A model generated the notes under the pieces. That model was not told the origin of the DNA. It did no database searches and saw only the letters and a program-made list of their open reading frames with translations. Both the position numbers and the translations under genes were made by a program. This document shows positions 9,871-20,215 of a stretch of 64,000 bases of DNA, piece by piece. This stretch comes from Lolium rigidum (taxonomy: Eukaryota > Streptophyta > Magnoliopsida > Poales > Poaceae): contig NC_061514.1 in assembly GCF_022539505.1 (NCBI RefSeq), positions 339,806,644-339,870,643 on the forward strand, in the 5' to 3' direction. How positions within the stretch are numbered: the stretch's first letter is position 1; every line of letters begins with the position of its first letter.

Positions 9871-10735
9871 GTAGTACTTATTACCTATGCTTAGGGGTGT
9901 TTTTCTTCACCCGCTGTGTGTATCAGCTTCTATGTAAGGTTCGCTTATAATTCAGTCCGGTAGCTATATGACATGAAGGTAAATCGTAGTTACCAGTATA
10001 TCATTGGTAAAATTATGCCTAACAAAAGCACTGAATCTTCAGTTTGTAAATAAGAAGGGTTTAACTTTTCTGTCTGTATTTATTTGGGTGACGCAAACTA
10101 ATTTAATCAGAAGCGGCAGTGTTGCCCATGCCGCTGTCATACATGTTCCTCGGAGTAGGAAGTTAAAACACTTGCAAGACGCTGGTGCTGCCCCATACAA
10201 TCACATTCAGAGACTTCCCTGGTATAATAGAAGTATAGGACTGCATTTTGAGAGCTACAAACGTGTAACTTGACATCTCAGGCTGAATGCAGGCACCAAG
10301 CACCATGTACTTCCCAAAAAAGGCAAAAGAGCATCCTCTGCGTCAGCTCCCATCGTTCAGTGGTAGCTCACTTTTGAAGCTTCGGGAATTTTACATGCAT
10401 TTCATCTGGGACTCAATGTCTGGTTCAGGCACGGAAATAGAGTAGAATTAAATTAAACGCTACAAGGTGCAATAATTCAATAGAAGAGATTATCCATAGT
10501 TTGCAACTTCAGGTAATTATCGAAAACGTCATGTCATAGCTCTGAAATCTGTAGCCAAAATATTCAGTTCATATAACAAAGATACTCCGAGGCGCATCAA
10601 AACTAGAACCTCACCTCATGATACTTAAACGAAGCATTATTTCTACCGCCATATGGAGTATTCCATCTCATCACCTCCTGCATCTTCTAGCATCCAGCTA
10701 TCACCATAATCTTCTTTCATCCCTTTTAGTCACAT
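9871..10735. repeat. Diverged segmental duplicate of the F-box 3' flank
   Basis: Order and content match 3359-4130: CCGCTGTGTGTATCA, CAGTCCGGTAGC, GACATGAAGGTAAATC, AATCTTCAGTTTGTAAATAAG, AGATTATCCATAGTTTGC, CAGTTCATATAAC, CTCCGAGGCGCATCAAAA and CATCTTCTAGCATCCAG. The match stops just inside the last codons of the F-box frame (near 10729). Confidence 0.7.
10647..10729 (-). pseudogene. Remnant of the F-box C-terminus
   Basis: The segment matches the last ~30 codons of the F-box gene at 4050-4130 (CATATGGA, TCTTCTAGCATCCAG, CTTCTTTCATCCC) with indels. No F-box or upstream coding sequence follows, so only the tail of a second gene copy remains. Confidence 0.6.
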
Positions 10736-10868
10736 GACTGTCCTCACCACGCTCAACATTGAAAAAAAAAACACCAGGAACATATCACTCTCCTTATTGA
10801 CACACGAGTTCGCACATGCATGCGCGTGCCTGCATATTCTACTACAGTACCTTTCTTACACATAGCAC

Positions 10869-11486
<618 letters not shown>

Positions 11487-11576
11487 TTAAGTTGGCCGTG
11501 GCCTGTAGCCCTGTAGAGGACTGCTAAAAGTGGGCAGCTCGTGCTGTTGTGGTGTTTAGAGCTCGATCGACTTGTG

Positions 11577-11596
11577 CATGCCATATATAGAGGTGC
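11577..11596 (-). promoter_or_regulatory. Core promoter of dirigent copy 1
   Basis: Minus-strand TATA (CTATATATGG at 11581-11590) sits next to GCATGCAC, an RY-like CATGCA motif. The same block is present upstream of copy 2 near 19884-19905, which supports functional promoter homology. Confidence 0.65.
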
Positions 11597-11830
11597 ATGG
11601 AACTAATGTAGGCGTGTGCAAATCTCTCGTGTACCCCACTGCCTTCTTTTAGAGCTGATCCGGTTGTTGTGGGTAGCTCCTACATAACAAAATATGCACG
11701 AAAGCTTCATTAATTAGAGCAAAGAATGTCCATAAAGGGTAACTCGTTGCTTCACCAAAACGGAAACAGTGATCAAGCTGGTGCATGGTTGGTACGCTAC
11801 AGCAACATGGGTATGGCTACATACTGTAGT

Positions 11831-12674
11831 TCTGCAGTTTGCACGGTAGGCTGTAGCTCAGGGATGTCCCACACATCCACCCTACCTCTTTGAGATTGGC
11901 ACTTCAGATTTTCACAAATTGTCAAAAAAAAATATTCTATATTACTTTTATTTTAAAGCACCTTTCACTAGAAACTCAAATATTCAAACAGTTCACAAAT
12001 TTAAGTATGGTTTAAAAGCTACGAAAGTTCTAAGTTTTAGTATTAGATTTAATAGTGTGGCAAAAGAGATAATCTTTCTCACAAAAAATCAGAAAAAGGG
12101 AATTAGAGAGACGGTAGGCCAAGCACGGTATATCCTGTGCATGCAAGAAGAGCATTTCTCAGAAATTACCATACTACAAAACGCTGGATTTCAATTGCTA
12201 TAGATTGTCAACTCAGCAAACAAGAAGGCATGACATAGGCCCCGGCTTCGCTTCGCTCCAAGGGCCAACCAAACCCTCGCCCACCGCATGCCTCCCTTTG
12301 CCTCCCTGACTTGGCCACCACCAGGGAACGTCGTCGGTAATGCCCATGGGCTCGCCAAGGACGGTGACCATGGAGATTTCGCTTCCACGAATGGACAGGC
12401 AACACCGGTTAGGTGGCTCGTGGACGTGTGGACGTCATGGAGCCGACAAGTGCAAGCATTGTCACGAGGTCCTACTCAGTGTCCGGCGACACCATATCTG
12501 AAGATTCCAACCCTTTATCTTCAGATGCTTCCCACCTTGCCAGATCAATGGCCGGTTGGCAGGAGATCATGGGCCGGTCAGGGTGCTGGTGGCGGGAATA
12601 TACCATTGGGATAAATCCCTGACCAGCGGTGCCGATCTCGACAGCGGCAACGCCTATGGGCACCACCTTTCCTC
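11831..12674. other. Intergenic DNA between the dirigent promoter and the CACTA element
   Basis: The left part is AT-rich and the right part (12240-12660) is GC-richer. Short frames show no domain and no transposon ends are recognised. Nothing further can be supported. Confidence 0.35.
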
Positions 12675-13860
12675 CACTACTACAAAAAGGCCTAGCCGTA
12701 GATTGCTAGCAGTGGCGCACCACTTTACTGGCGCACCACCTTTCCCTTACTCGTGCGCCACTGCTATCTGAGGTAGCAGTGGGACACCTCCACATGGTGC
12801 ACTATTGCTATGTATAAGGGGTGCGTGATGGAAACGTTTGGGCACCACTTAGTGCGCCAGTGCTAAGTGGTGCCCAAACGTTTCCACCACCACCTCCCAC
12901 CCCCTTCGTGGATCCCCTTTTTGGTTTTGAAAAAATAAAAGAAATAGATATAAATTTTAAAAAATAGAATCCTTTGAGATACCCATGTATTATCAGTAGT
13001 AATGAGAATTAACAAACATGAATTTTGACCTTTTTCCAAAAAGGCTTCATGTTTCGGTAAAACGGGATTTATGATTGCATACGACCTTCATGAAAATCTT
13101 TTTTATATGAAAATGTATCTACCCGAAATTTCCTATCCGAATTCGGTCGTTTCGACAAAAATTGGATTTATAAAATTCGAAACAAGAGTTTTTCAGGTTT
13201 TAGATTTCGAGCAGAAATTTCAAAAAAAAAAATTGTAGTGGCACACCCATGCCTTGGTGCGCCACTGCTAAGCTTCCCACCCACGAAATTTGAAATGGCC
13301 CGGCCGGCCACTTACCCCCTCCTACTCCCTCCTCCCTCCTCCTCCATACATTCTATTCGCCTCCTCCTCTCCTCTCATGTCCTCCTTTCCTTCCTTCTAC
13401 TCCTCCATCCACTCCTCCTTACTCCTCTCCGACGACCCTCCGGCCTCCCTCCTCCTCTCCGGTGAACTACGACGACCCTCTAGGCCTCCCTCCTCCCTCC
13501 GGCCTCCATTACCCTCCTCCTCTCTATGAATCCTCCATCCTCCATCCTCATGTCACCTCTCCTTCCTTCTCTCATCCATCCTCACCAGCGGCAAGGCTAT
13601 GAATGAGATAGATGAACACGGGAAAAGTAATTCGGGCAACAAAAACGAGAGAAAAAACGAGCAAAAAAATTCAAAAAATGTGCCAAATTTACATCTAGAT
13701 CCAAAAATTTCAAATTTTAGCAGTGGCGCGCCTCTTTTTTGTCTAGTGGCGCACCTCCCAATTTTAGCAGTGGTGCACCAGGGAGCTAGTAGTGGCGCAC
13801 TGCTTGGTGTGCCACTGCTAAGCCACATAGCAATGGAGCACCACTGGTATGTTTTATAAG
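12675..13860 (+). mobile_element. Non-autonomous CACTA-family element, 3' end missing
   Basis: Starts CACTACTACAAAAAGG at 12675, a typical CACTA terminus. Subterminal (A/C)AGTGGCGCACC and GTGCGCCACTGCT motifs occur in both orientations at 12708-12770, 13238-13270 and 13722-13850. The middle has an AT-rich block and a pyrimidine-rich block (13310-13570). The AT-rich block (GAGAATTAACAAACA, ATTGCATACGA) is shared with the CACTA element at 59199-60897, so they are one family. No terminal TTTTTGTAGTG is found near 13860, so the right boundary is approximate. No transposase. Confidence 0.7.
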
Positions 13861-14194
13861 TACACGATTATTTGGATGGACTAGGTGATGGGATAGGGAT
13901 TTTTGGCTCCTAGGCGCTCCTGCTATTTTTTTGAAAAATAAAAATTATACTTATGTGTTTCAAAAAAATTAGAAAAAAATTATGGTGTAGCCAAAATTAT
14001 CTCATAAACGTGCAAAATTTCAATTTCAAATACAAAATATTCTGGGCCACACAAAAATGACAAACGTGTGGATCTGGGTATGCATATTTCTGTTGTGGGT
14101 ATACTTTATGGGTATATCAACGGCATGGCCTAGATCCGGCAAGCCCGGGTGGCCCATAGATGGTGGTGAGGCGTATGACCCATCGGGCGGCCCG

Positions 14195-14294
14195 NNNNNN
14201 NNNNNNNNNNNNNNNNNNNNNNNNNNNNNNNNNNNNNNNNNNNNNNNNNNNNNNNNNNNNNNNNNNNNNNNNNNNNNNNNNNNNNNNNNNNNNN
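14195..14294. other. Assembly gap (100 N)
   Basis: Exactly 100 unknown bases, a placeholder for a gap of unknown size. It falls inside the 5' LTR of RLG-A and hides the rest of that LTR, the primer-binding site and the end of the antisense gene. Confidence 0.98.
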
Positions 14295-14494
14295 CTTGCA
14301 CTTCATTATGTTGATGTCTTGAAGTAACTTGAGGGCTCACTTCATCTTCATCTTCAAGACATACTTGACACTTGATATCCTTCATCAATGTCTTCTTATT
14401 GCAACCTTTGAAGCCAACATATGGTTCAAGCATTACCTATGGACAACACCTACAAATATAACTCAATGCAAACATTAGTCCATAGGGATTGTCA

Positions 14495-17367
14495 TTAATT
14501 ACCAAAACCACACATGGGGGCTCCATGCACTTTCACCCAGCAGCTCTCTGCTGTCTTCATATATTTGCGAAGACCTCCAATTTCTTTTTGCTGCTTCTGG
14601 ATGATGTCGCTGTCAGTCTGTCTTTTCAGCTCAAACTCACCAGTTTTGCGAGCAAGCTCCGAGTTCTTCTCAGAAATTTTCTGTTCTGCCTCTGCGAGCT
14701 TCGCCTCAAGATTTTTCTGTGAAGCACGTAGAGTTTCCAACTCAGAGGAAGCTGCAGCGAGAGAAGAGGAGGCACCTGCTCATAGTTACATGAAGCGTCA
14801 AGTTCGGAAAAATGCGGAACAACCCACAATCGTCAGTAATCGGAAACCAACCTTGGGCTTCTGATAGTTGTTTCTTCAAATCCGCATTCTCTGCTTGGAA
14901 GCGCTGGATCTTCTCCGCCTGGCTAATGGTCACACGACGTTGCAGCGCAATGTTTTTATGCAACTCGTAATGCAAGGCTTTTTGCTCCTGCAAACACAGC
15001 CAGAAACGGAGTAAGTTCCGCCATCATGGTTTAAGTCTTTCTAAAGCATTGTGGCTGGAAATTTTTTCCGCCATCATGCTTGGGGGCTACCACGACTTTT
15101 AAAATTTCCTTTCAGATTAAGTTCTCTAAAAGTATTCAGACGCTAACTAGTATAGTTTCCGCCTAAATACTTGGGGGCTACTGGGGAGTTACCTTTTGCT
15201 TGCAAACAAGCTTGTCGAAGAATTGGCCAATGTTTTTCTTGGCGTCCTGGATCTCCGACGTTTCAACGTCCGGTTTTCCCCAGGCGTTGTTCAGCATAGC
15301 ATTGAGCAAATCTTGCTCCAGCTCCCACTTTTCTGCCTCCGTTAGTTTGTTAAAAAACTTTGTGGTATAGGCTTTTGGGGTGGAGGTAAGATCAGACGGA
15401 TCTCCAAAGTTCTTGGGAAAAACGACCATATCGCCTGTGGTGGCTTCAGCTTTGCCGGAGGAGATTTCTTCTGCTTCCCCTTGGCTTCGTCCTTCAAATT
15501 CATCATTGATGGGACCCTTGCCGCTGGAATCATCTCCGCCCGCTCTGTCGCTGCTAACCGGAATTACTTCCGGTGGAGTGGGTGCGGCAGGAGCTGGAGA
15601 CTGGTCCGCGGGAGGAGGAGAAGGCTGCAGGGGGGCTTGTGGAGCGCTCGGCGGAGTTGGCGTCAAAGGACCAACGGCGGGAGATTTCTTCTGCATATAC
15701 TTAGTGATATGCTCCTGAACGTTGGTCCGCGCGGTGGTAGGGTTCGGATTCCTGTGAGCAAGTAAAAGGAAAATATGCATAACACAGCTCACCAATATAG
15801 ATAACGCACATTACTCGGAAACTTACGTTGCACCCGGAATGTTGGGACGTGAGGGTTTTCCTGCTGTCGAAAGCATCTTCAGGCGTTGGCGCTCCGCCTT
15901 CCTGGAGTCAAGCGGAGGTGGTTTGACCACCTTGGGTTTCTTGGCGGAAGCCTCGCCGCTGCCTCCAGCGTCGGAGCCGGAGACTTTGGTGCGGGAACGC
16001 TTTGTAGGTCGAGGAGCAGCCTTTCGAGGTGCTTGTTCCTCTTCCTCTTCAGGGTCCTCCGGATCCTCTTCCACCGAGTCACCGCTAACGGGAACTCGGA
16101 GTATGGTGCGCAGGTTTTCCTCCGCCAAAGAGTCAAGCTGCGAAAAGAGTGAGCAGAACAAGTTAAAAACTTAGAAAATTGAGAAAGGATAAAGGAATGC
16201 GAAGGTATAAGCGCTTACCGGAGGACATTTATCGTGTGTGCTGATATCCTTAATCAGTTCCGGGACCTGTTGGCCTCTAGCAATCTTCACCAATGTTTTG
16301 AACCTCCTCTTGAGGGAGTCGGCCGGAAGATCGTGGCGGGTGACTCGGAGGAGATCGTCCGCCCCAGTGTACGCGCACATCAGACGTGCATTGTAGCGCA
16401 AAGGTTGGATCCTCCGCGTGAACCAGCTGAGGGTGAGCTGGGCTCCGGTTAGTCCATCATGAACTAACCAGGAAATCCTCCGCGCGGCCTTCTCCAATAT
16501 GGGCGTTTGGGCAAGCGTGGGGATGAAGCTCCAGCTCGCCAATTCTTCCGGAGGCGTGTTGCTGAAGGGCGGGAGTCCGTCGTGGACGCTCGGAACTGGC
16601 GCGTTCTTCACATAAAACCATCCGGCGTTCCAGTACCGGACGGATTCGTGGGAGTCGTGAGGAGGATACATCCGACCAGAGCGGAGCATGAACGTCATAC
16701 TTCCGCAGTTTAGCATGGCCTTGTCCTTCGTCTCCTTCTTCACTCGGAAAAAGAATTGCCATAGTTTGATGTCGGGTCGAATTCCGAGATGCCCCTCGCA
16801 AAGAGTAGCGAAGTTTGAGAGCAGAAGGTAGGAGTTGGGGCAGATGTTGTGGGGCTGGAGCCCGTACGTGTCGAGGACGGAAAGGAAGAACTCCGAGCAA
16901 GGGAGCGATAATCCGCGCTCGACCCACGCCTTTGTCATGACACGTTCGTCTGTGTCGGGCTTGGGAACGTCGGAGTCGCGCGTGAAACTCCAATGTTCGG
17001 AGATCATGCCTTCATTTTGGAGTTCCCGGAGCTCCGCGTCTGTTGTCTCGCAGGGCCACCATTGACCCCGCACCCCTTCACGGCTTCGGGCCTTGGAAGC
17101 TTTTTTGTTTTTCACCTCTTGTACCTTGGCTGCCATTCTAGCTTGGCCTTGTAGCTCCTCTTCGAGCTCCTGGGCTGTTGGGATCCGGCCTAATAAAGTA
17201 CTGGAAGAGGCGGAGAACGGTTGAGCAAGCCTAACGTCGGAAACATATGGTGGTAGGTACGCAATGGGATCCGGGCAAATCGGTTCCACAGCACTGGGAT
17301 CCGGGTTACTCGGAGAACTACCAGTACTGTGAGGAGAACCGTGAGGCATGCTTCCGGCTGCACCCAT
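14495..17367 (-). CDS. Antisense gene of RLG-A: Transposase_28-like N-terminus, coiled-coil C-terminus
   Basis: Five exons join in frame with GT-AG introns: 17367-16219, 16137-15827, 15751-15193, 14987-14852 and 14775 to a stop at 14495. Exon 1 (383 residues) holds the region known in grasses as putative gypsy-type transposon: FFLSVLDTYGLQPHNICPNS, then FATLCEGHLGIRPD and LWQFFFRVK. Next come acidic EEDPEDPEEEEEQ, basic RPTKRSRTK (likely nuclear targeting), a Pro-rich linker (PSPPPADQSPAPAAPTPP), KFFNKLTEAEKWELEQDLL, and a coiled coil (QRFQAENADLKKQLSEAQ, AKLAEAEQKISEKN). The real function of this family is unknown; despite the domain name no catalytic residues are evident. The last exon may splice on at G|GTAATT into the gap instead of ending. 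It lies opposite in strand to its host element. Confidence 0.7.
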
Positions 17368-17708
17368 GCGAGCTAAGTTGAGTAACCGGAAAATCTATAC
17401 TACAGCTACTTCTTCTTCTACAAGTCCGGTGCACGTACCGGCAATGGCGCGACGGTCCGGCGAAGTTCCGGCGAAGTAGAGGTCAACAAACTGGCGGCTT
17501 CGAGCCTCCGATGACCACAAATCGGCGGCGGTGTTGATTTCTTGGTCAACCGTGGCGATCTTGGTTGGAGGAGAGGCTTGAGGCGGCAGCGCGTGAAGCT
17601 CCCGCGTGGAAGGTTCGCCGGAGTTGAGATCTGTTGGGCGGCGCGGCGTGAGGAAGAAGATGAAGTGATAAGGTGCGGTGAAAGAATGAAGAGTTACCGA
17701 GTCGCGGG

Positions 17709-17720
17709 GTATTTATAGGC
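17709..17720 (-). promoter_or_regulatory. TATA box of the RLG-A antisense gene
   Basis: Minus-strand GCCTATAAATAC matches the plant TATA consensus and lies about 345 bases upstream of the ATG at 17367. It points to transcription opposite to the LTR promoter. Confidence 0.6.
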
Positions 17721-18075
17721 CGCGCGCGGAGATTCGGGATTCGGATCCGACGGTGGAAACGGAACGGTCGCACCGTTGGATGGATGACACGTGTCTTAGG
17801 TCAAGTGCGGTAAAACGACGTGGAGGTAACTTAACCATGCACTCCCGAAATTTCCGGCTAAAGATTTACATCTGCGAAAATTTAGCGCGGGAAAAAAGGA
17901 GGTTGTGCGCGGGAAAAGCGGAATCTCCGTTGCGATACCTAATCTGAAGACGAAGGATTTCCGAGTGAATGAACCCGGAATCAAGTAAAAGTTTTGAAGC
18001 TCTTCAAGATTCTCTTCGGATCCGAGCTGAATGAAGTCGGAGGAATGATGAATCTCGGAGAACTTCGGGGGCTAC

Positions 18076-18634
18076 TGTTGTGGGTATACTTTATGGGTAT
18101 ATCAACGGCATGGCCTAGATTCGGCAAGCCCGGGTGGCCCATAGATGGTGGTGAGGCGTATGACCCATCGGGCGGCCCAGTTGTTGTAGATCCTGAAGGA
18201 TGAAGTCCAGCCCAGGAACAGGAAGCCGGATCTCTACCGACCTACGAAGGAGGCCGGATCCGTGACGGCCCATGAAGTATCCGGATCCAGCACGTACTTG
18301 GAGGAAGGCGGATCCTTGACGTACACGGCAAGACATTGTACCGTAGTTAGGCAACTTGTATTCCGGCTAGGACTCTCCATGTAAACCCTAGATCCGTGCG
18401 CCTTTATAAGCCGGATCCCGGGAGCCCTAGAGGCACAACCACAACTCATTGTAACAACGCGAAAGCGCCCGGATAATTCCAGACAAGCAGCAGTAGGCCC
18501 TGTCATCGTGCAGGTGTTCCGAAGCTGGGTAACTCGCGTACCACCGTCTCGTGTGCACTCCGCCCTATGGCCCCTACTTCTTCTCCCCCTCGTGAGGATC
18601 CCTCCTCCGAGGTACCGTCGATTAGGCAACGACA
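18076..18634 (+). repeat. 3' LTR of RLG-A (559 bp)
   Basis: Begins TGTTGTGGGTATAC and ends GGCAACGACA. The first 100 bases match 14091-14194 with few differences (for example TAGATTCGG versus TAGATCCGG). It contains CTTTATAAGCCGG (near 18400), a likely LTR TATA box. Confidence 0.85.
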
Positions 18635-18840
18635 ATTTCAAATCTCGTAATTTTAACAGATTTTGTCTTTTTGTGTAGCCTACAATATAAAGAATTTTAT
18701 ATTAAAATTTCACACGCATGTAGGTTACTTCATTTACTATGTCTAGATTTTTTTTAGATTTTTTTTGAAACAAATATGTATGATTTTCGAAAGAAAAGAA
18801 AAAACAGCATGAGCATTGGTGCCCAAGAGCCAAAGAGACT

Positions 18841-19184
18841 TTTCGTAGATGATGTCCCAACTTTGCTGTATATACTGTATTGTTGTTTTTGCGATGGAGT
18901 AATATATTGGTCTGATAAATTCTTTACAGGATACAACAATTTTCTTAAAAGTTTTTACATGTTAAGATATAAAACACAGGAACCAACACTTACAAAGTGA
19001 GTCACAATAAACGTGATAGTGGAATTACGCATACTTGCTTATCCGAATGCCAAACAAGATGCACGTATATACGCGAATCGGCGAATGCATATAACCGGCT
19101 ATAAAAGCACACCAAGGTAAATCGAAAAAGCATAAGCATGAGCAGCAAACATATGGATTCGGTATTGGCACACACAAGGTACCA
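18841..19184. other. Intergenic DNA 3' of dirigent copy 2
   Basis: Low-complexity and AT-rich; probably includes the 3' UTR of dirigent copy 2. No element or gene is recognised. Confidence 0.35.
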
Positions 19185-19788
19185 TCAGACGTAGCACTCG
19201 TAGAGCTTGATGTCCATCCGCAGGCGGAAGTAGTACAAGCCCTCCAAGGCGTCGGTGCTGAGCGTGGCGATGCCCCGCGCCATGAAGAAGTCGCCGGTGC
19301 CTCCAACGACGGAGATGTCCCGCGTCTTCTCGCTCATGAGGTCGGCGCCCATGAGGTTGATCGTGCCCTTGTGCGCGGTTGAGTTGAAGACGAGAGAGAA
19401 GCCGAACCACGCGCTCTGCGCCTCCTGCTTGTCGTAGAAGTAGAACCCCTCCGCGTGCGCCGCCGGCTCCACCCCCGCCATGGGCAGCGCCTTCCCCACC
19501 GTCATCGGGTCGTTGAACACCGCAAGCATGCCGAAGTACGTGGTGTTCTTACTGCGGCTCGTACTCAGCGCCGTCGGCTTCGTGATCCCCGACGACGTGG
19601 CGTTCGCCGTGTTGTTGCCGCCGTCGTAGAGGATGTCGTGGTAGTAGAGTGTCATCTTCTTGCACGGCTCGTTGGAGTTGCTGGAGACGAGCCTCTCCAG
19701 GCCGTGGGCGGAACCCGCCATGCCGAGCAGAAATACCACGACAAGGACGGTCGGAGACAGCCTAGAAGATGTTGCGAGGCCTTTGCAT
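19185..19788 (-). pseudogene. Dirigent-domain protein, copy 2, start codon out of frame
   Basis: The dirigent body is intact to the stop at 19185: [83 protein letters not shown] plus YV. The ATG equivalent to copy 1 is at 19788-19786, but one extra base (AAAGG where copy 1 has AAGG) shifts the frame, so reading from it stops after eight codons (TAG). An in-frame TAG lies further upstream. The first in-frame ATG is at 19721, past the signal-peptide core (VVFLLG), giving MAGSAHGLERL without a secretion signal. The gene is thus likely non-functional or makes a non-secreted protein, unless the extra base is an assembly error. It resulted from tandem duplication with 10869-11830. Confidence 0.75.
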
Positions 19789-19883
19789 TGTTGCTACTTG
19801 CTAGTGCAAACTGCGAAAATTGGAGAGGACTGCTAAGTGGGCAGCTCTCGTGTTGTTGTGGACTGTTGATATATAGCTGGACC

Positions 19884-19906
19884 TGTGCATGCTATATATA
19901 GAGGTG
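19884..19906 (-). promoter_or_regulatory. Core promoter of dirigent copy 2
   Basis: Minus-strand TATA (CTATATATAGC) next to GCATGCACAGG. This block is nearly identical to that of copy 1 and lies about 100 bases upstream of the original ATG. Confidence 0.6.
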
Positions 19907-20215
19907 TAATGCATGGAAGTATCGATCTGTGGGGTATGTTTAAGGTATCAGTTTAGCTTAGATTCTAACCTCCCTTGCACTCCAAGTGACTAACCTTCCC
20001 TTTTTTAAGCTTGATGATTCAGGTTGCTGTGGGTACCCTAAAAGGCAAACCCATCAAAACAACGTACATTTTTGCTATTGGGCAGGCAACTCTGTTTCTT
20101 TTGATCGCATTGGAGCAGCGAATATATAATGAATTTACTAGTTATTTAGTTCAGTAAAACGGAAGCAACCATCAAAAATGCATTTCTGGTTGGTACAATG
20201 GTACGCCACAAGAGT

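Larger units (their letters stand above)
14091..18634 (+). mobile_element. LTR retrotransposon RLG-A, non-autonomous, with an antisense gene
   Basis: Bounded by TGTTGTGGGTATAC (14091) and ...GGCAACGACA (18634), with a 5-bp target duplication ATTTC at 14086-14090 and 18635-18639. The 3' LTR is 18076-18634; the first ~104 bases of the 5' LTR match it before a 100-N gap. The polypurine tract CTTCGGGGGCTAC abuts the 3' LTR (18063-18075), so the element runs on the plus strand. No gag, protease, reverse transcriptase or integrase is seen on the plus strand. The interior holds a five-exon gene on the minus strand. The primer-binding site must lie in the gap. Confidence 0.85.
13898..18840. mobile_element. 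AT-rich foldback MITE split by an LTR element
   Basis: Left TTTTTGGCTCCTAGGCGCTCC (near 13898) and right GTGCCCAAGAGCCAAA (near 18818-18835) are imperfect inverted ends. Inside, GGCCACACAAAAATG (14045-14059) pairs with TTTTGTGTAGCC (18668-18680). After removing 14091-18634 and one TSD the two halves form a ~400-bp foldback. Class is uncertain and the exact ends are not fixed. Confidence 0.45.

Noticed and set aside
15380..15765. Plus-strand open frames (112 and 94 codons) within RLG-A
   Set aside because: They mirror the Pro-rich minus-strand exon 3, which joins neighbouring exons in frame.
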